Assembly (NCBI RefSeq): GCF_958979055.1
Contig: NC_084886.1
Span: 4,793,001-4,857,000, forward strand
Source: Alnus glutinosa
Lineage: Eukaryota > Streptophyta > Magnoliopsida > Fagales > Betulaceae
Length of the DNA stretch: 64,000 nucleotides
Direction of reading: 5' to 3'
A model generated the notes under the pieces. It did no database searches, had not been told where the DNA came from, and saw nothing but the letters and a program-made list of their open reading frames with translations. Each line of letters begins with the position of its first letter. Within the stretch, counting starts at the first letter, position 1. Positions 11,395 to 23,078 of the stretch are shown one piece after another. The translations under genes were made by a program, and so were the position numbers.

Positions 11395-12955
11395 TTACAT
11401 AGGAGGAGCTCCTCTCATCTTGGCCATGAGAGCCATAGAAAACTCCACAAGCTTCTCGGGCTCCAGCATAACACCTTTAACAGAACCATCGGCACAAAAC
11501 CTGTCAGCCCATTTCACCAGCCCAGGAGTCTTCGCTTTGTCGAGCAGCTTCAACCCACTCATCTTCTCTGTCGCCCTCAGCCACCCCAAGAAGCACCCGA
11601 AAGCAATATCCAGGAACCCAATTCCATCTCCACCAAAGAAGGCCTTCCCTTTGCTACACTTGCCAAAGGCTTCCTCCAACAGCACAAGCTCTTCATCCAA
11701 TTGCTCCTGCAACGCCTTCCTGGCTTCCTCTCCTTGGGCAGCCGCAATGCCTCTCATAGTTGGGAAGAACTGCATCCATTTGAATTCCATTACGAGTAAA
11801 AAATGATATGCTCTACCAAACCCAAAAATATAATAATAAAGCTTAAATAGCTGAACTATGTCCCTTATCAAACCAATTAAAAAAGCTTCAAAACCAATTT
11901 TTCGGTTTTACGGTTACCCGGAGCCAGTTTTTTGGCCGGTTATAACCGGTCATGAATTATACCCCTATTCGTTATTCACAATTTTGAATACAATACAAAA
12001 TAGTTGAATATAATACAAAAAATTACACACCCAAACGAGCCCGAAATTATCAAGGTGATGTCGGTTAGCTCACACAATTCAAATAATTATACCTTATATA
12101 TATTAGAGTAATATTATAAAAAAAAAATTACTATTAAATTTTAATCTAATGATAATTTTAAAAGGACCATAGAAAATATACCATGTCAATCACAATTATT
12201 TACTAAAGGTCATTTGTATTATTTTTTACAATTCAATTGATTGTGATTTCAAGATCACACTCTCAAAATAAGTCGCGGCTCTCTCAAAAATAGCCAAAGG
12301 TCACAACTCCCTTAACGTAGCCAAAGGTTCACATCACACGGATAAATGTCAAGATTTAATTACTATTCACCTACCCCATTCTTTAAGTAGTTCATTTGGG
12401 TGTGAGATTTTTTATTATTATTATATTATGTTATTATTTATTATATTCAAAATTATGAATACTAAAAAAATTTATTTTTTGAAATCATATTTGGATAATT
12501 TTGACAATTTGAGACAAAATTAAAAATAATTAAATAGAATTTAAATAGAATTTGAATAGAATTTGAATTTAAAAAATCTACCCAAATATATTTTTAAAAA
12601 GGGTGGCATTTCTCATAAAAGAAACCAGTACCTTTTCGTCGATGTAGGCAGCCCAAAATCGGTGAGTAGCACGATCATAAGGATCAGAAGGGAGGATGGA
12701 AGGACCGGAGGTCCAGACGTCGTCAATGTATTGAACAATGACGAGGGACTCGCAGATGGGCTTGTCGGCATGGATGAGAGCCGGGATTTTCTTGTAGACG
12801 GGATTGGATCGGAGAAGAAGCTTGCTCTTAGGATCCAACGTCTCTTCAAGAAACTCATACTCAACAGCTTTGATGTTAAAGGCAATCCGAGCCCTCATCA
12901 CAAATGGGCTTGTCCATGAACCCAGAAGCTTCACTTCACTTTTCGTCATGATCAA
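11395..12955 (-). CDS. Tau-class glutathione S-transferase, tandem copy 3
   Basis: Exon 1 12955-12632 (108 codons, donor AAG|GTACTG) and exon 2 11769-11395 (124 codons plus stop, acceptor GCAG|TTCTTC) join in phase 0 to 232 aa. The catalytic Ser motif is [17 protein letters not shown] and the glutathione site [11 protein letters not shown] is intact. The 862-bp intron contains a fragment with CGGTTATAACCGG followed by TACCCCTATTC (about 11890-11970), resembling the hAT element near 48.7-49.5 kb, and other AT-rich repeats. Its upstream region joins CCTATTTAAG directly to GGAGAGCGTTGGG, whereas copy 2 has about 220 bp between the same two motifs, so the promoters differ by an indel. Confidence 0.94.
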
Positions 12956-13506
12956 TCACTTCTCTCTTCTTCCAAAGTTGCTAATCACAAAACCTATTTA
13001 AGGGAGAGCGTTGGGGACTTGTATGGCTGAAACTTCAACACAGGCACTTTTTTCTACTTGCAGTTAGAAAGCGCAGCTGACTGCTGACCACTTCCTTTGG
13101 TAGAAGTGAATAATATGAAATGGAAAAGAAATTAAGAGAAAATTAAGACAAATGTTTACGTGGTTTGATAGTGTACATGTTTACATCTATAAGAGTGCGA
13201 TTATTTCAATAATAATTTAAGGTTATAATGTAACACATTTATAGCAAAATTCTATTATACGGACATATATGAAAAACTCCAAAATACTCTGTATTGTACC
13301 TTGTCGGCTATCATGATGTTCTGCCAATTGGCCACTATATATACTGGTACTCTCGTATTACTTCTATACCCAAGAGAATATAAGCCACTTGTTCAAACAA
13401 AAATGATCAATGAAATGGAGAAAAATCATTTCTTTATTCAATATATTCTTATAATTTTGTGACGTTACAGTTCAGTGCTCATAATTTAGGGTAAGCAATT
13501 GTAATT

Positions 13507-13677
13507 GAGTAATTTTTCTTGCACAACTTTTGTACAATTTTTGCACAACTCTAACTATTTTTTTTAATGATCAACCATTTGATTTGTTTTCCTACATGTG
13601 AGCCCTAAATATTAAGTGATTGATCTTAAAAAAAAAGTTATTATACTTGTATAAAAGTTGTGCATGAAACATTACTC
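13507..13677. mobile_element. Mutator-like MITE, 171 bp, perfect 9-bp TSD
   Basis: Long terminal inverted repeats: the left end GAGTAATTTTTCTTGCACAA matches the reverse complement of the right end, with a few mismatches over about 60 bp. It is flanked by the exact 9-bp direct repeat ATTGTAATT at 13498-13506 and 13678-13686. Long TIRs with a 9-bp duplication are typical of Mutator-like elements. The rest of 12956-14714 has no gene I can support. Confidence 0.85.
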
Positions 13678-14714
13678 ATTGTAATTAACTCTTTAAAAAG
13701 TGTCCATTCCAATTAATACATTGTGTTAACGAATAAGTTCAATGTTTAAAGGAAGATCATGATCTAGAAAGTTCCACTCTAAATGCGTTTGAAAACAGCA
13801 TTCGAAGTTTCTAACAAAAGCTATATAGTGTTATAATATTCTTAATTAAATGATTAAATTTATCATTTCCTGTCAAAATAAAATTTTGGGAGTGATAATA
13901 ATATGGTATTAGAGTGGAGATTTTGAATTCAAAAATTGACCATAAAGTTTAATACATTTCTCGTTTCAGTTAAATATTCCACGTATTAGTTTTGAGAGTT
14001 TGGTTCGAAGCGGATTCTAATTAAAAGCGACACATAAAACTTTAACAGTGTTTGCTCGTGTAACGTTGTGTGTCTCTAATTCTTAAGATCTTCCATATAT
14101 GTATGCATACATGTGGTTGAGTTGTTTAGTGTCATCACCACCGAAGATAGAAAAATTAGGTTTCCGAGGGGTCAAAATTAAAGGAAGAACATTGGCCACC
14201 ATGCATGCACTGCTACTATTGGTGGCCTTTGTTAGTTTTGTTTGTTCTTCTTCTTTCGTTTTATCAACTTCCTGTTCTTAATGTTTGCTTTCTTTGAAGT
14301 TTGAAATATATACAGTGTCTTTTAACCCACTTGGAAGCCGTTTTCTAGCTTTTATTATTTTCTTAACCAGTTGGGTCCATTTGCTATATTTTGCGACTGT
14401 ATTTGAGCAATCAAAAGTCTTATGGGCAATAGTAGTTATTCTGGATTAAAGCAGGCTAGGTAATAAATTGGTTTATTTTCATTTTATTAATCGTTCCTGT
14501 AATGTGCGCCACCCACTTTACACTAGGGAGTCAACTGAACTTTTGAATTGTTGCATAGTTTGGGTATCAGTTTCCATCTCACAGTGATAACTAATAAAGT
14601 TTGCATATCTTGTCCTCTTTAGGAGCTTTGAAAAGAAGGGCTGTTGTCTGTTCTCTGCTTCTTGTTTCTTGTTTCTTGTTCTTTGTATTTTTTTTTTTTT
14701 TTGGTCTTTGGAGG

Positions 14715-14810
14715 ATGAAAGATTGTGTTGCTCTCCTCCTTTTGATTTATCACTTCCTTCTACTTCATTACCCTTCATCTTCACTTCCTTTATGCACCGA
14801 TTTAAGTATA

Positions 14811-14844
<34 letters not shown>

Positions 14845-17800
14845 GTAGTTTGTACATATGATATCTGTTTTTGTGTTACCTCTGTGTTTGCTGAGCTCCC
14901 TTTCTTTGGTTTAAACTTGTGTAGGGGCACCTCTCATTCGAAAGACACCTCTGGTCTTTTGTCCTTACAATGGAAGTGTGTGCTGCGACTCATCCAAAGA
15001 CCTGCAGCTGCAGAAGCAATTTCATGCAATGGATATATCTCATCCTGGCTGTGCTGCTCTTATGAAATCAATACTCTGTGCAGTACGTCCCCTTTTTTTT
15101 TTTTTGGATAATTGAGTAACTTTTATAGAACACAAACAAACACATTACAAGCAAACTTTAGCTACAGAGAAAGACAGACTCTAGAAACCCAACCTAACAA
15201 GCAGCAGGAAAAAACACTAAAACAACAGGGGAATTCCAACAACACTAGATAGCCAAACAAAACAAGCTAAACCAAAGTCTCCTTATCAATACCCCAAGAG
15301 CAACAAAGCTCAGCATTCCAAGGGGTAAACCAAAACTTGCCTTTTATCCAAAGCTTTGATTTGCTGCAAAATTCTCTTTTGTACGAGGATGACCAGCATG
15401 TCTGATTTCGTTTCTGTTTCTCCACAAGTTGTAAATTGTAGACCGAAAACCAAGTCTACAAATATATTAGCTTGTAAAGTTTTCTTCTTCCAATGATCCA
15501 AACCCCGCAGATATAACATCTTCCCATCTAATAGCAGGATTCAAATCACCACATTTTTGGATGACCGAAGTCCAAATTCTCTTACTCACTCCAAAAACAG
15601 GTGCTCTCTATCTTCGATCACACTTCTACAAAAAAGCACACTTCACCATGTTATAGTGACAGTTTCGTTTAAATTGTTCAAATTCACCATGGATTAATTG
15701 GTTATTGGTAGGGCAGTTTTCAGTACGGTACTGTGAGATGTTCTTCACGCTCCCACGATTATTGCAAAATAACTAGAACTTTGAGACCCTCTCAGGAGTC
15801 TCACTCCGATGTCTAAATTAGCTTCTGAGAGAAAAACATGTTCAATGCATAAAATAATTCGTTTGTCGTTTATACCTGAGTATAGGCCTATTTATAGGTA
15901 AAGAGGTGGAGTCAAACCTGAATTGGGTTTACTTCTCCTACTTAAACTAGGAGTGATTGGTATTTGATTTGGTATGAGAGTCTTATTCTCATTCAACTGT
16001 GAATTAAACTGTTAATCATATTCTTCAAAGAGTCCTTATTGGATCCGGATTGGGACTACTACCCCAATTCGACTTGGAATAGGATTATTCCCAAGAGTTA
16101 TAAACTTCAAAAAACAGTAGCTTGATGTCATGAAATATTTTGTCTCCATGCTACTGCCATGGATGTAAATTATGCTCCAGTATGTATTTTACTATTTAAT
16201 ATATATATACACTATCGTTCCACATGCTTGCCTTTGTTTGGAATCTGAGTAGATAAACATGAATGTGCGCGCACAAACACTATAAGGCATAAGCACTGAT
16301 TCGTTTGCAAAATCACTTGAACAATGACGCATGCACAATCATTTTCTTAGTATTCTAGTTGTCCTTGTCCGTGTCTAGAAGCTTTTGGACTTGTCCAGAA
16401 TTATGCCTTTAAGAGATAGTGGAAATCAAGATATTGTAATAATCATGAGAAAGTTACGACGTTTTGGAGTTTTTATTATATGCAGACGTGTGATCAGTTC
16501 TCAGCTCAGCTATTTAAGGTTGAGTCGGGACCTCGAGCAGTTCCTGTTCTTTGCAACTCCCCTCTATTGGCGAACTCATCACTGTCAAACAAGGCAGCAA
16601 GTGGCTATTGCTCAACTGTCTGGGATGCATGCCAAAATGTATCTATATTGAAATCCCCTTTTGCCCCTTCACTACAAGGTGTGTTACAATATATGATCAG
16701 ATTGTAATTTATTTAAGATTTGATTGTAATCTCCTACCTTTTGGATGTTAAACCATCATTAATCTCAAAAAGCTTAAGTTAATAGGAAGAGATGAATTTA
16801 ATTATTTAATCAATACTTTAACATGAGACAAACTCTCTTTTAATAGATGATGCTCAAGACGTAGAATATTTAATTGAAATAAGGGGGTAAATAACAGAAT
16901 CAAGGTTCAAACTCAGAACTTTTGACGATAATATTATGTTAAATTATTATTTATCTCAAAAACTTAAGCTAATAGAAAGAGACGAATTTAATCATTTAAT
17001 CAATACTTTAACATTAGGGGTAATCAAATTTGATTGTACTCAAATCTGATTTAATATTATCTCTACCTACCATTTTGTATTCTCTTCACCTATCACAGTT
17101 TTCCTTTATTTGTATTGTGAATAATCAATAAATAAGAGCGTGATATAGCCCTTTTGGGCTCTTTCCTAGTGCGAGATTTTAATATCTTACACTGAACTAC
17201 TCGTAAATCATTCTCTAATTTTTCTCTTTATTCCGCTTTTCTATTTAATTTTCCATTGTATTTTGAGTTTCTTCAAGGTGGAGGTGGGGTACCTGCAGTC
17301 GATTCTAGTTCTTCCAAGCTAAACGAACTCTGGCAGTCAAAAAGTGTTTTCTGTGATACATTTGGTGGTTCTGATCGTTATGGATCAATATGTTTCGATG
17401 GTGAACCAGTTTCACTTCAAAAGACTGAAACTGAACTGCTTCCGCCAAAGGGCATGTGCCTCGAGAAAATTGGCAATGGGTCTTATCTCAACATGGTTGC
17501 ACATCCTGATGGGTCTAACCGGGCTTTCTTCTCTGAAAAATCAGGCAAAATTTGGTTGGCCACCATTCCAGATCAGCAAAGTTCAGGAGGTTCTTTGGAA
17601 CTTGATGGGTCCAGTCCATTTTTAGATTTGACCGATAGAGTCTTCTCTGACAGTAGCTTTGGGATGATGGGCATGGCTTTTCATCCCAACTTCGCCAATA
17701 ATGGTCGTTTTTTTGCTTCCTTCAACTGTGATAAGGTCAAGACCCCAGGATGTTCTGGAAGGTGTGCTTGTAATACAGATGTAAACTGTGATCCTTCAAA

Positions 17801-19273
17801 GGTAGGTCCTTTTAATGCTGCTCAGGCGCCGTGCCGGTATCATAAAGTTATTGCAGAGTTCACTGCTAATGGGAGCTCCTCAGAACCTTCCTCGGTAGAC
17901 ATCTATACATTTTCAGTTGTTGCATCTCAAACATGACAGTAGCTAACCTTGACAATTCCTCACAGGGACACAGTGCCAGCCCATTGGAGGTGAGAAGGAT
18001 TTTTACACTAGGCCTTCCATTCGCCTTCAATCACGCCGGCCAGATTCTATTTGGACCTGCAGATGGATATTTATATGTTATGATGGGAGATGGAGGAAGA
18101 GGAGGTGACCCTTTTAATTTTTCCCAGAACAAGCAATCCTTGCTTGGAAAGATTCTAAGGCTTGACATTGATAACTTACCAAGTGAGTATCCGAGTTCTC
18201 ATGCAGTTATCCTTTATCTATGGAGATTTGATAAGCTACCTTAACATGTTGCCATCTAATTGCAGGGGCAGATGAAATAGGTGGCCTCAATCTGTGGGGA
18301 AACTATTCTGTTCCTCGAGACAATCCTTCTTCTGAAGAGAAGGACTTGCAGCCTGAAATCTGGGCTCTAGGGTTAAGAAATCCTTGGCGCTGTAGCTTTG
18401 ACTCACAAAGACCTCTGTACTTCATCTGTTCAGATACTGGACAGGTTCATAGGCTAGATTACTTTTAATTATCGCTTACTTTTTCCTTTGCGATTTTAAT
18501 AACAGCAACAAAATACACTTAGTCATATATGTTTGATGCTTATTTCATCATAATCATAAAGGATCATTATGAAGAGGTAGATATAATCACCAAGGGTGGG
18601 AACTACGGGTGGAGTGTTTATGAAGGCCCCTTTCTCTACAACCCTGAGCAGTCTTCTGGAGGAAGTGCTCCTGCTAATTCTGTCCAACCAATCTTTCCTG
18701 TGTTGGGTTACAACCACTCAGATATAAACAAGAAGGAAGGGTCTGCAGCAATATCTGGCGGGTATTTTTATCGTTCCTCGATTGATCCATGCATGTTTGG
18801 AAGGTGAGAAAGCAGTACCCTTTCTGATTCCTACATCAAATTTTGCAAAAACAATTGCTAGCAATCTAAACTGTCATTGTATGTTCAGTTACCTGTATGC
18901 AGATTTGTACGGCAGTGCTCTTTGGGCAGCTGCTGAAATCCCTGAAGAGAGTGGAAATTTCACTACCACTAGGATTCCTTTCAGTTGTGCTCCTGACTCT
19001 CCAATCCATTGCAACTCCATAGCAGGAACTTCTCTACCAGATTTGGGTTACGTATACTCGTTTGGGGAGGATAACAGGAAAGATATTTTCATTTTAGCCA
19101 GCAGTGGTGTGTACAGGGTAGTTCGTCCAAGTCGCTGCAACTACACTTGCTCGAAGGAAAATGTCACTGCTGTTATCTTACCGAGTCCTCCTGCTCCTTC
19201 GGGTGGAAACCAGTTGACTAACTCGCAATGGGTGCTCTTTCTTTCTCTCTCTTTTCTAGGCATTATGTTGTAA
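14715..19273 (+). CDS. HIPL1: HIPL protein (hedgehog-interacting-protein-like, glucose/sorbosone dehydrogenase fold)
   Basis: Eight exons join in frame to 693 aa: 14715-14805, 14925-15082, 16486-16678, 17278-17894, 17966-18182, 18266-18444, 18562-18803 and 18889-19273. The start at 14715 gives a signal peptide (MKDCVALLLLIYHFLLLHYP). A Cys-rich folate-receptor-like region follows (FCPYNGSVCCDSSKDLQLQK, CDQFSAQLF), then the beta-propeller glucose/sorbosone dehydrogenase domain from about residue 230 (GSYLNMVAHPDGSNRAFFS, MMGDGGRGGDP, GLRNPWRCSFD, GGNYGWSVYEGP, ADLYGSALWAAAEIP). The hydrophobic C-terminus (WVLFLSLSFLGIML) suggests a GPI anchor. Length matches Arabidopsis HIPL1 (At1g74790). The substrate of plant HIPLs is not established. 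Introns 2 and 3 have taken in retroelement debris. Confidence 0.93.
14812..14844. repeat. (CT)n(CA)n microsatellite in HIPL intron 1
   Basis: CT units followed directly by CA units, six bases after the exon-1 donor. Confidence 0.9.
15088..15670 (-). mobile_element. LINE 3' fragment in HIPL intron 2
   Basis: A T tract at about 15089-15104 is the poly(A) of a minus-strand insertion. Minus-strand translation in pieces gives the end of the zinc-binding region of plant LINEs (RNRNEIRHAGHPRTKE near 15360-15430 and EDREHLF near 15605). The frames are broken and the copy is 5'-truncated. Confidence 0.7.
15680..16130 (-). mobile_element. LTR fossil in HIPL intron 2
   Basis: Read on the minus strand this has an LTR-like layout: a CCTATAAATAGGC TATA region near 15884-15896 followed by ACATCGGAGTGAGACTCC, as in Ty3/Gypsy LTRs. 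It resembles the LTR at 33600-34291. No internal domains are present; probably a solo or partial LTR, old. Confidence 0.5.
16682..17230 (+). mobile_element. Copia-like LTR fossil with a nested dispersed repeat in HIPL intron 3
   Basis: Starts TGTTACAATATATGATCAG and continues with TTGATTGTAATCTCC, as in Ty1/Copia LTRs; the far part has ATTGTGAATAATCAATAAA and ends near ATCTTACA. The middle (about 16750-17015) is a separate repeat whose two about 70-bp blocks share AATTTAATNATTTAATCAA; related blocks occur in EXO84A introns (57425-57490, 59060-59200). Old; boundaries approximate. Confidence 0.5.
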
Positions 19274-19289
19274 TCTGAAAATTATTTGA

Positions 19290-19580
19290 GAGTGCATGGA
19301 TGGAGATATGGAGAACTTGTCCAGCAACCGAAGGGTGTCTCTGACAATAGGATCAATCTTCCATTCGCACAAGTGCCATTGGTTTAAGAGAGCCGAGATT
19401 ACAAACAATGAATCTTCTTCCACTATTATGTGTTTTAGATCCAATTCTGAGGCTTTCTTTCGAGTTACAAGGGCAGCCTTTACTTCACCTACTAAAGGGT
19501 TGCCTGAGGAGATTTTCTCTGTCCTAGCAAAACAAAAGTTCCCACTAAAGGATCAACCAATGGCAACACAAATATGAAAA
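19290..19580 (-). mobile_element. LINE RNase H fragment next to the HIPL 3' end
   Basis: Minus-strand translation gives an RNase H piece typical of plant LINEs (SGNPLVGEVKAAL, IVEEDSLFVISALLN, DPIVRDTLRLLDKF). It begins within tens of bases of the HIPL stop codon and may lie in that gene's 3' UTR. No reverse transcriptase or tail was found. Confidence 0.65.
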
Positions 19581-20332
19581 GAATCAAAATTTAATTTAAT
19601 AAAATCCAAGGGAGAAAGTTTCTAGGGTTCTTGTTTTATGTTTCATTAGTCATGAATTGCCAAGCATTCAGGTGATCTCTTGTCACAGGTCTATTATGTG
19701 AAGTAACGTAACAATTTCGAGCAAGCAAAGTGGAGTGTAGTCCAGTTGAATTCTTCTAGAAGGGATTAAACGGTGTGTTTTGTGAGCCAACTAGAGCTTT
19801 GTCATTTTATTCATTTACTATGTCGTTTTAAGCTTTTCTTAGGGAGTGTCGTTTTAGTCTATGGGGCATGGGCCTGCATTTTGTAAGAGGATATATAAGT
19901 CTCAGTGGGAGATTAGGAGAGTATGGATTGAATTGTTAGCTTGTTCATTTGTGAACGATGGAGGCCCTTGGCTCCTTGAATTGCCAAGAACTTGGAGATT
20001 AGCCAATCTCGAATTGGCCCTATCGAATACAATTCTCTATTTCTATTCTCTCCTTTCTTGATTTCTTCCTTTTTTTCATTTTTCTTCACTGAATTACAGT
20101 AACAATTCAAGGCAACTGTTACATCTCTGTGGAGGTTTTTTTTTTTTTTTTTACACTTGGCCAGACAACTAGATAGAATCAATGGGAGGATGCCCTTGGA
20201 CAACCTTATTTCGTAAAACCAGATTAGATCCATAGCTATAGCTACAAAAAGCTAAAAGGAGTGAGATTCAGAAGAATGCATGTTAAAGAAAGAATAGTCA
20301 AGAATTGCCCTTATCCAACTAGATATATTCTT
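19581..20332. other. No gene seen
   Basis: Unique-looking AT-rich sequence with a T tract near 20136-20151. No splice-compatible coding frame or recognised repeat. Confidence 0.5.
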
Positions 20333-20593
20333 CTTCTTCTTTTTAACTTTTTATTTTATTTTTATGTCGAGAAACCCCTTCAAGACAGGGCCACTTCGTA
20401 TACCCACCCTTGTCAGGTAAACCTCGGATCCGTGTAAAGCGCCTTTTGCACACGGATCGAGTAATAATCCGGCTTCGCCTGCGGACTGGCCCCAAGCAAT
20501 TGTTTGCACCCAAAGAGATTCGAACCTTAAACCTCATGAGATTATCACAAAGACCAATGCCCTTACCATTTGAGCCAACCCCTTGGGGTTAAG
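20333..20593 (-). mobile_element. tRNA-derived SINE, copy 2, with 13-bp TSD
   Basis: Minus-strand copy of the element at 10911. The head (GGGGTTGGCTCAAATGGTAA) has box A and an almost canonical box B (GGTTCGAATCT), the body contains TTTACACGGATCC, and the tail is A-rich (T-rich on the plus strand at 20333-20365). It is flanked by the direct repeat TAGATATATTCTT at 20320-20332 and 20594-20606, so insertion by LINE-type priming is clear. It is a SINE, not a functional tRNA gene. Confidence 0.88.
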
Positions 20594-22430
20594 TAGATAT
20601 ATTCTTGTCGGTGAAATTCAAGGAGTCCATAGGCAAAGGGGATTCCCTCTTTAAGACTGCAAAAGTGAGAGAAATAAATGCTCATGAATTTTAGGCTTCA
20701 ATAAGCAGACACAGAGAGGAATAAACTATTGATGAAACTCTCCAGAGGACCAAACTAGCCCAAAGTCCATTTACCGGAAGATTTCTCCAAGCAACTTTCC
20801 AGATCAACATATTGATGAAACTCTCATGCTAGGTCAGGCAGAGGCCCTCTATGCTTCCCCAATCCTACAGGAGTCCACTCTTTTTAACTGTAGTCTGGCT
20901 ATCCTAGATCTATTTTCCAATCCAAAGTTTGTATATAATGATCCAAGGAAAAAAAATTCAAAGGCCATGCCCAGTACTTGATCACTGCATATGATAAGAA
21001 AAACATAATCCATGCTTTGAAACAAATAAAAAATACATAACCACTGGTCCACTGTGACAGAGGACCCCACATTAACTACTATCCTCTCGGTATAAATTCA
21101 GTAAAGGATCAAATACTCACAACTTTTAGACTGCTACTCCATTGCAGGTTGCCTCAACTTGCCAATTCTGGAGGTATGTCAAGTCTACAAACGGGGCCAT
21201 GGTGAGATATCGTCGGAAAAGGATCATAATATACTCGAAAAGTAAAATCAAAATCAGTAAGAAGACAGGTTTACACACAAACGGTTAGACCTTGCAAAAA
21301 CCGTGTCAACATAAAAACATATTTAGGACTTGCGTCACATAGAATAATAAAAACTTGAACACCCCACCTAGAAAAAAATTTGGATGAGGTACACAAAATG
21401 GAGTAGAAGGTTTCTACAAGACAAGATGCTTTGCAATGAAGTGCCAGATTTTGTACAGAGGTATTGGATATTCAAACAAAGGCATGGCTCATTGTGAGAC
21501 CAAGTTAATGGTCATACTGTAATAAAGTGGTGTATCTTCAGTTGAGAAGAAGCTCCAGTCGATGAAACCTCTTTTGCAACTACCATAAAATTTTAAGGCA
21601 CTCTTCCATAATTGGATATGTACAAGTCAGACGATCAGAAAATGAGGATCACATAAGTGATGCAAAAGACACTGATTTATGGTCAAATTGGCATTTCTAG
21701 TCCAACTCATCTGCTTTTGCTCTATAATTTGCCTTTGAATTGTCCATATTTTTTGTTTAAACGGGTAATGCCTAAAACCAGCTTCAACTTCTGTTCTTCG
21801 CTAAATGCCTTCGCAGCGGCTTTATCTAGTAACACCAGCTCCTACAACTTCACCAAGATTCCTGCATCCATTCAAGTGTGCTAAGATCAGGGGAAAGAAT
21901 GACACTAAACAACAGTTTAAAAATGAAAAAGAAAGCCACATTCGAACATGAGATTAAGTGGGAGTGGGGCTGTATTTTGGCTACCTTTATTATTCTTTAG
22001 TGTGGTGAAAATCCATTAAAGGAAACCATCATTGGGAACAGCACATTGAGATAGTTTATCAGTTTTTATAATAAGTATATTCCACAATTGCTCAGCCAAT
22101 CTACTCCCAAACCAAACTTATAGCTTGGGTGTCATAAATGTGTTGATCACCAGGGTAGTAGTAGGGATGGTAACCCTGTAAACAACCACATATCGAAAGA
22201 TCATGTGATTAAGTGAAACACAATGCTTTGGTGGTGCAGATTATTCAAGTTGGATGAAAAATACGACAAATGAAAATATTAAGATTGACATCAATGTCAA
22301 GTCCGGTACAAAACTATTGGTAATATTGAAAGCACTCCATGTAATAATTGAATCAATGTTTAGAAAGCATTTAGACTAGAGATCCCATCTCTCACCTGTA
22401 CTATCCCGGATTGTGAAGGCATTGTTTTAA
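20594..22430. other. No gene seen
   Basis: No exon, domain or repeat family recognised in either strand; only short chance frames under 80 codons. Confidence 0.5.
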
Positions 22431-22439
22431 ATCCTTTAT

Positions 22440-22880
22440 TGAGTGGAATGGCTTGTAAGGATGCTGTATGAGCATATGTTAAGTCCCCAATTGTGTACCG
22501 GATGGAACTGGACATTATAAATTAAGGAACTCTAATGGTAACTATGACTCTTTCTTGGTATAGTGCAATTATGGCTAATGCTTTCTTTGAGCCATTACAA
22601 ATAATATCAAAGCCTACTTAGAAACGTCATACGACACTGGGGTACTACAATGCAACCCATGCCCAAATGAGGATGTCACATATTTGAGTTGAAGAAATCG
22701 TAATCTCTTGGATTATGAAAGACGTTTCGAATCCTACATTAGATTGGTGAATTGTAATAGTAGTGCATGTGCATGTGTTAAATCTCACATTAGTTGTATA
22801 CTAGATGAAACAAGGCTTTTTAAATGATTTTAGTGAGCTACAATAATAACTATGACTAGTCCTTTTGGATACAACATAGA
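22440..22880. repeat. Diverged direct duplication, possibly LTR-derived
   Basis: Two blocks (about 22465-22580 and 22765-22880) share the order ATGTTAA..TC, GTATACTAGATGAAAC-like text and TAACTATGACT...TTTTGGATA/CTTGGTATA. The run AATATCAAAGCC after the first block recalls the primer-binding region that follows many plant LTRs. Too worn to classify. Confidence 0.35.
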
Positions 22881-22954
22881 TGCAACCACCAAAAAAATTG
22901 TCCTTTCACTTTTTTCTCATAATTCATATAGCATGGAGTTTTTTTTTTCCGCTT

Positions 22955-23000
22955 CATAAAGCATGATTTCCAACCGATTGAGCTACCCTTTGGGGTTATT
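22955..23000 (-). mobile_element. SINE head fragment, copy 3
   Basis: The minus strand reads AACCCCAAAGGGTAGCTCAA followed by TCGGTTGGAAATCATGC, a tRNA-like head similar to the other two SINEs but truncated; A/T runs flank it. Confidence 0.55.
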
Positions 23001-23078
23001 TTTTTTTTTTTTAATTTTTTAATAAAACTCACCAACATGACACTTTTTGGGAGGTCAAAAGTGGTATGGAACTGATGG

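Noticed and set aside
20333-20593. tRNA gene candidate
   Set aside because: Only the head resembles a tRNA; the body, A-rich tail and target duplication show a SINE.
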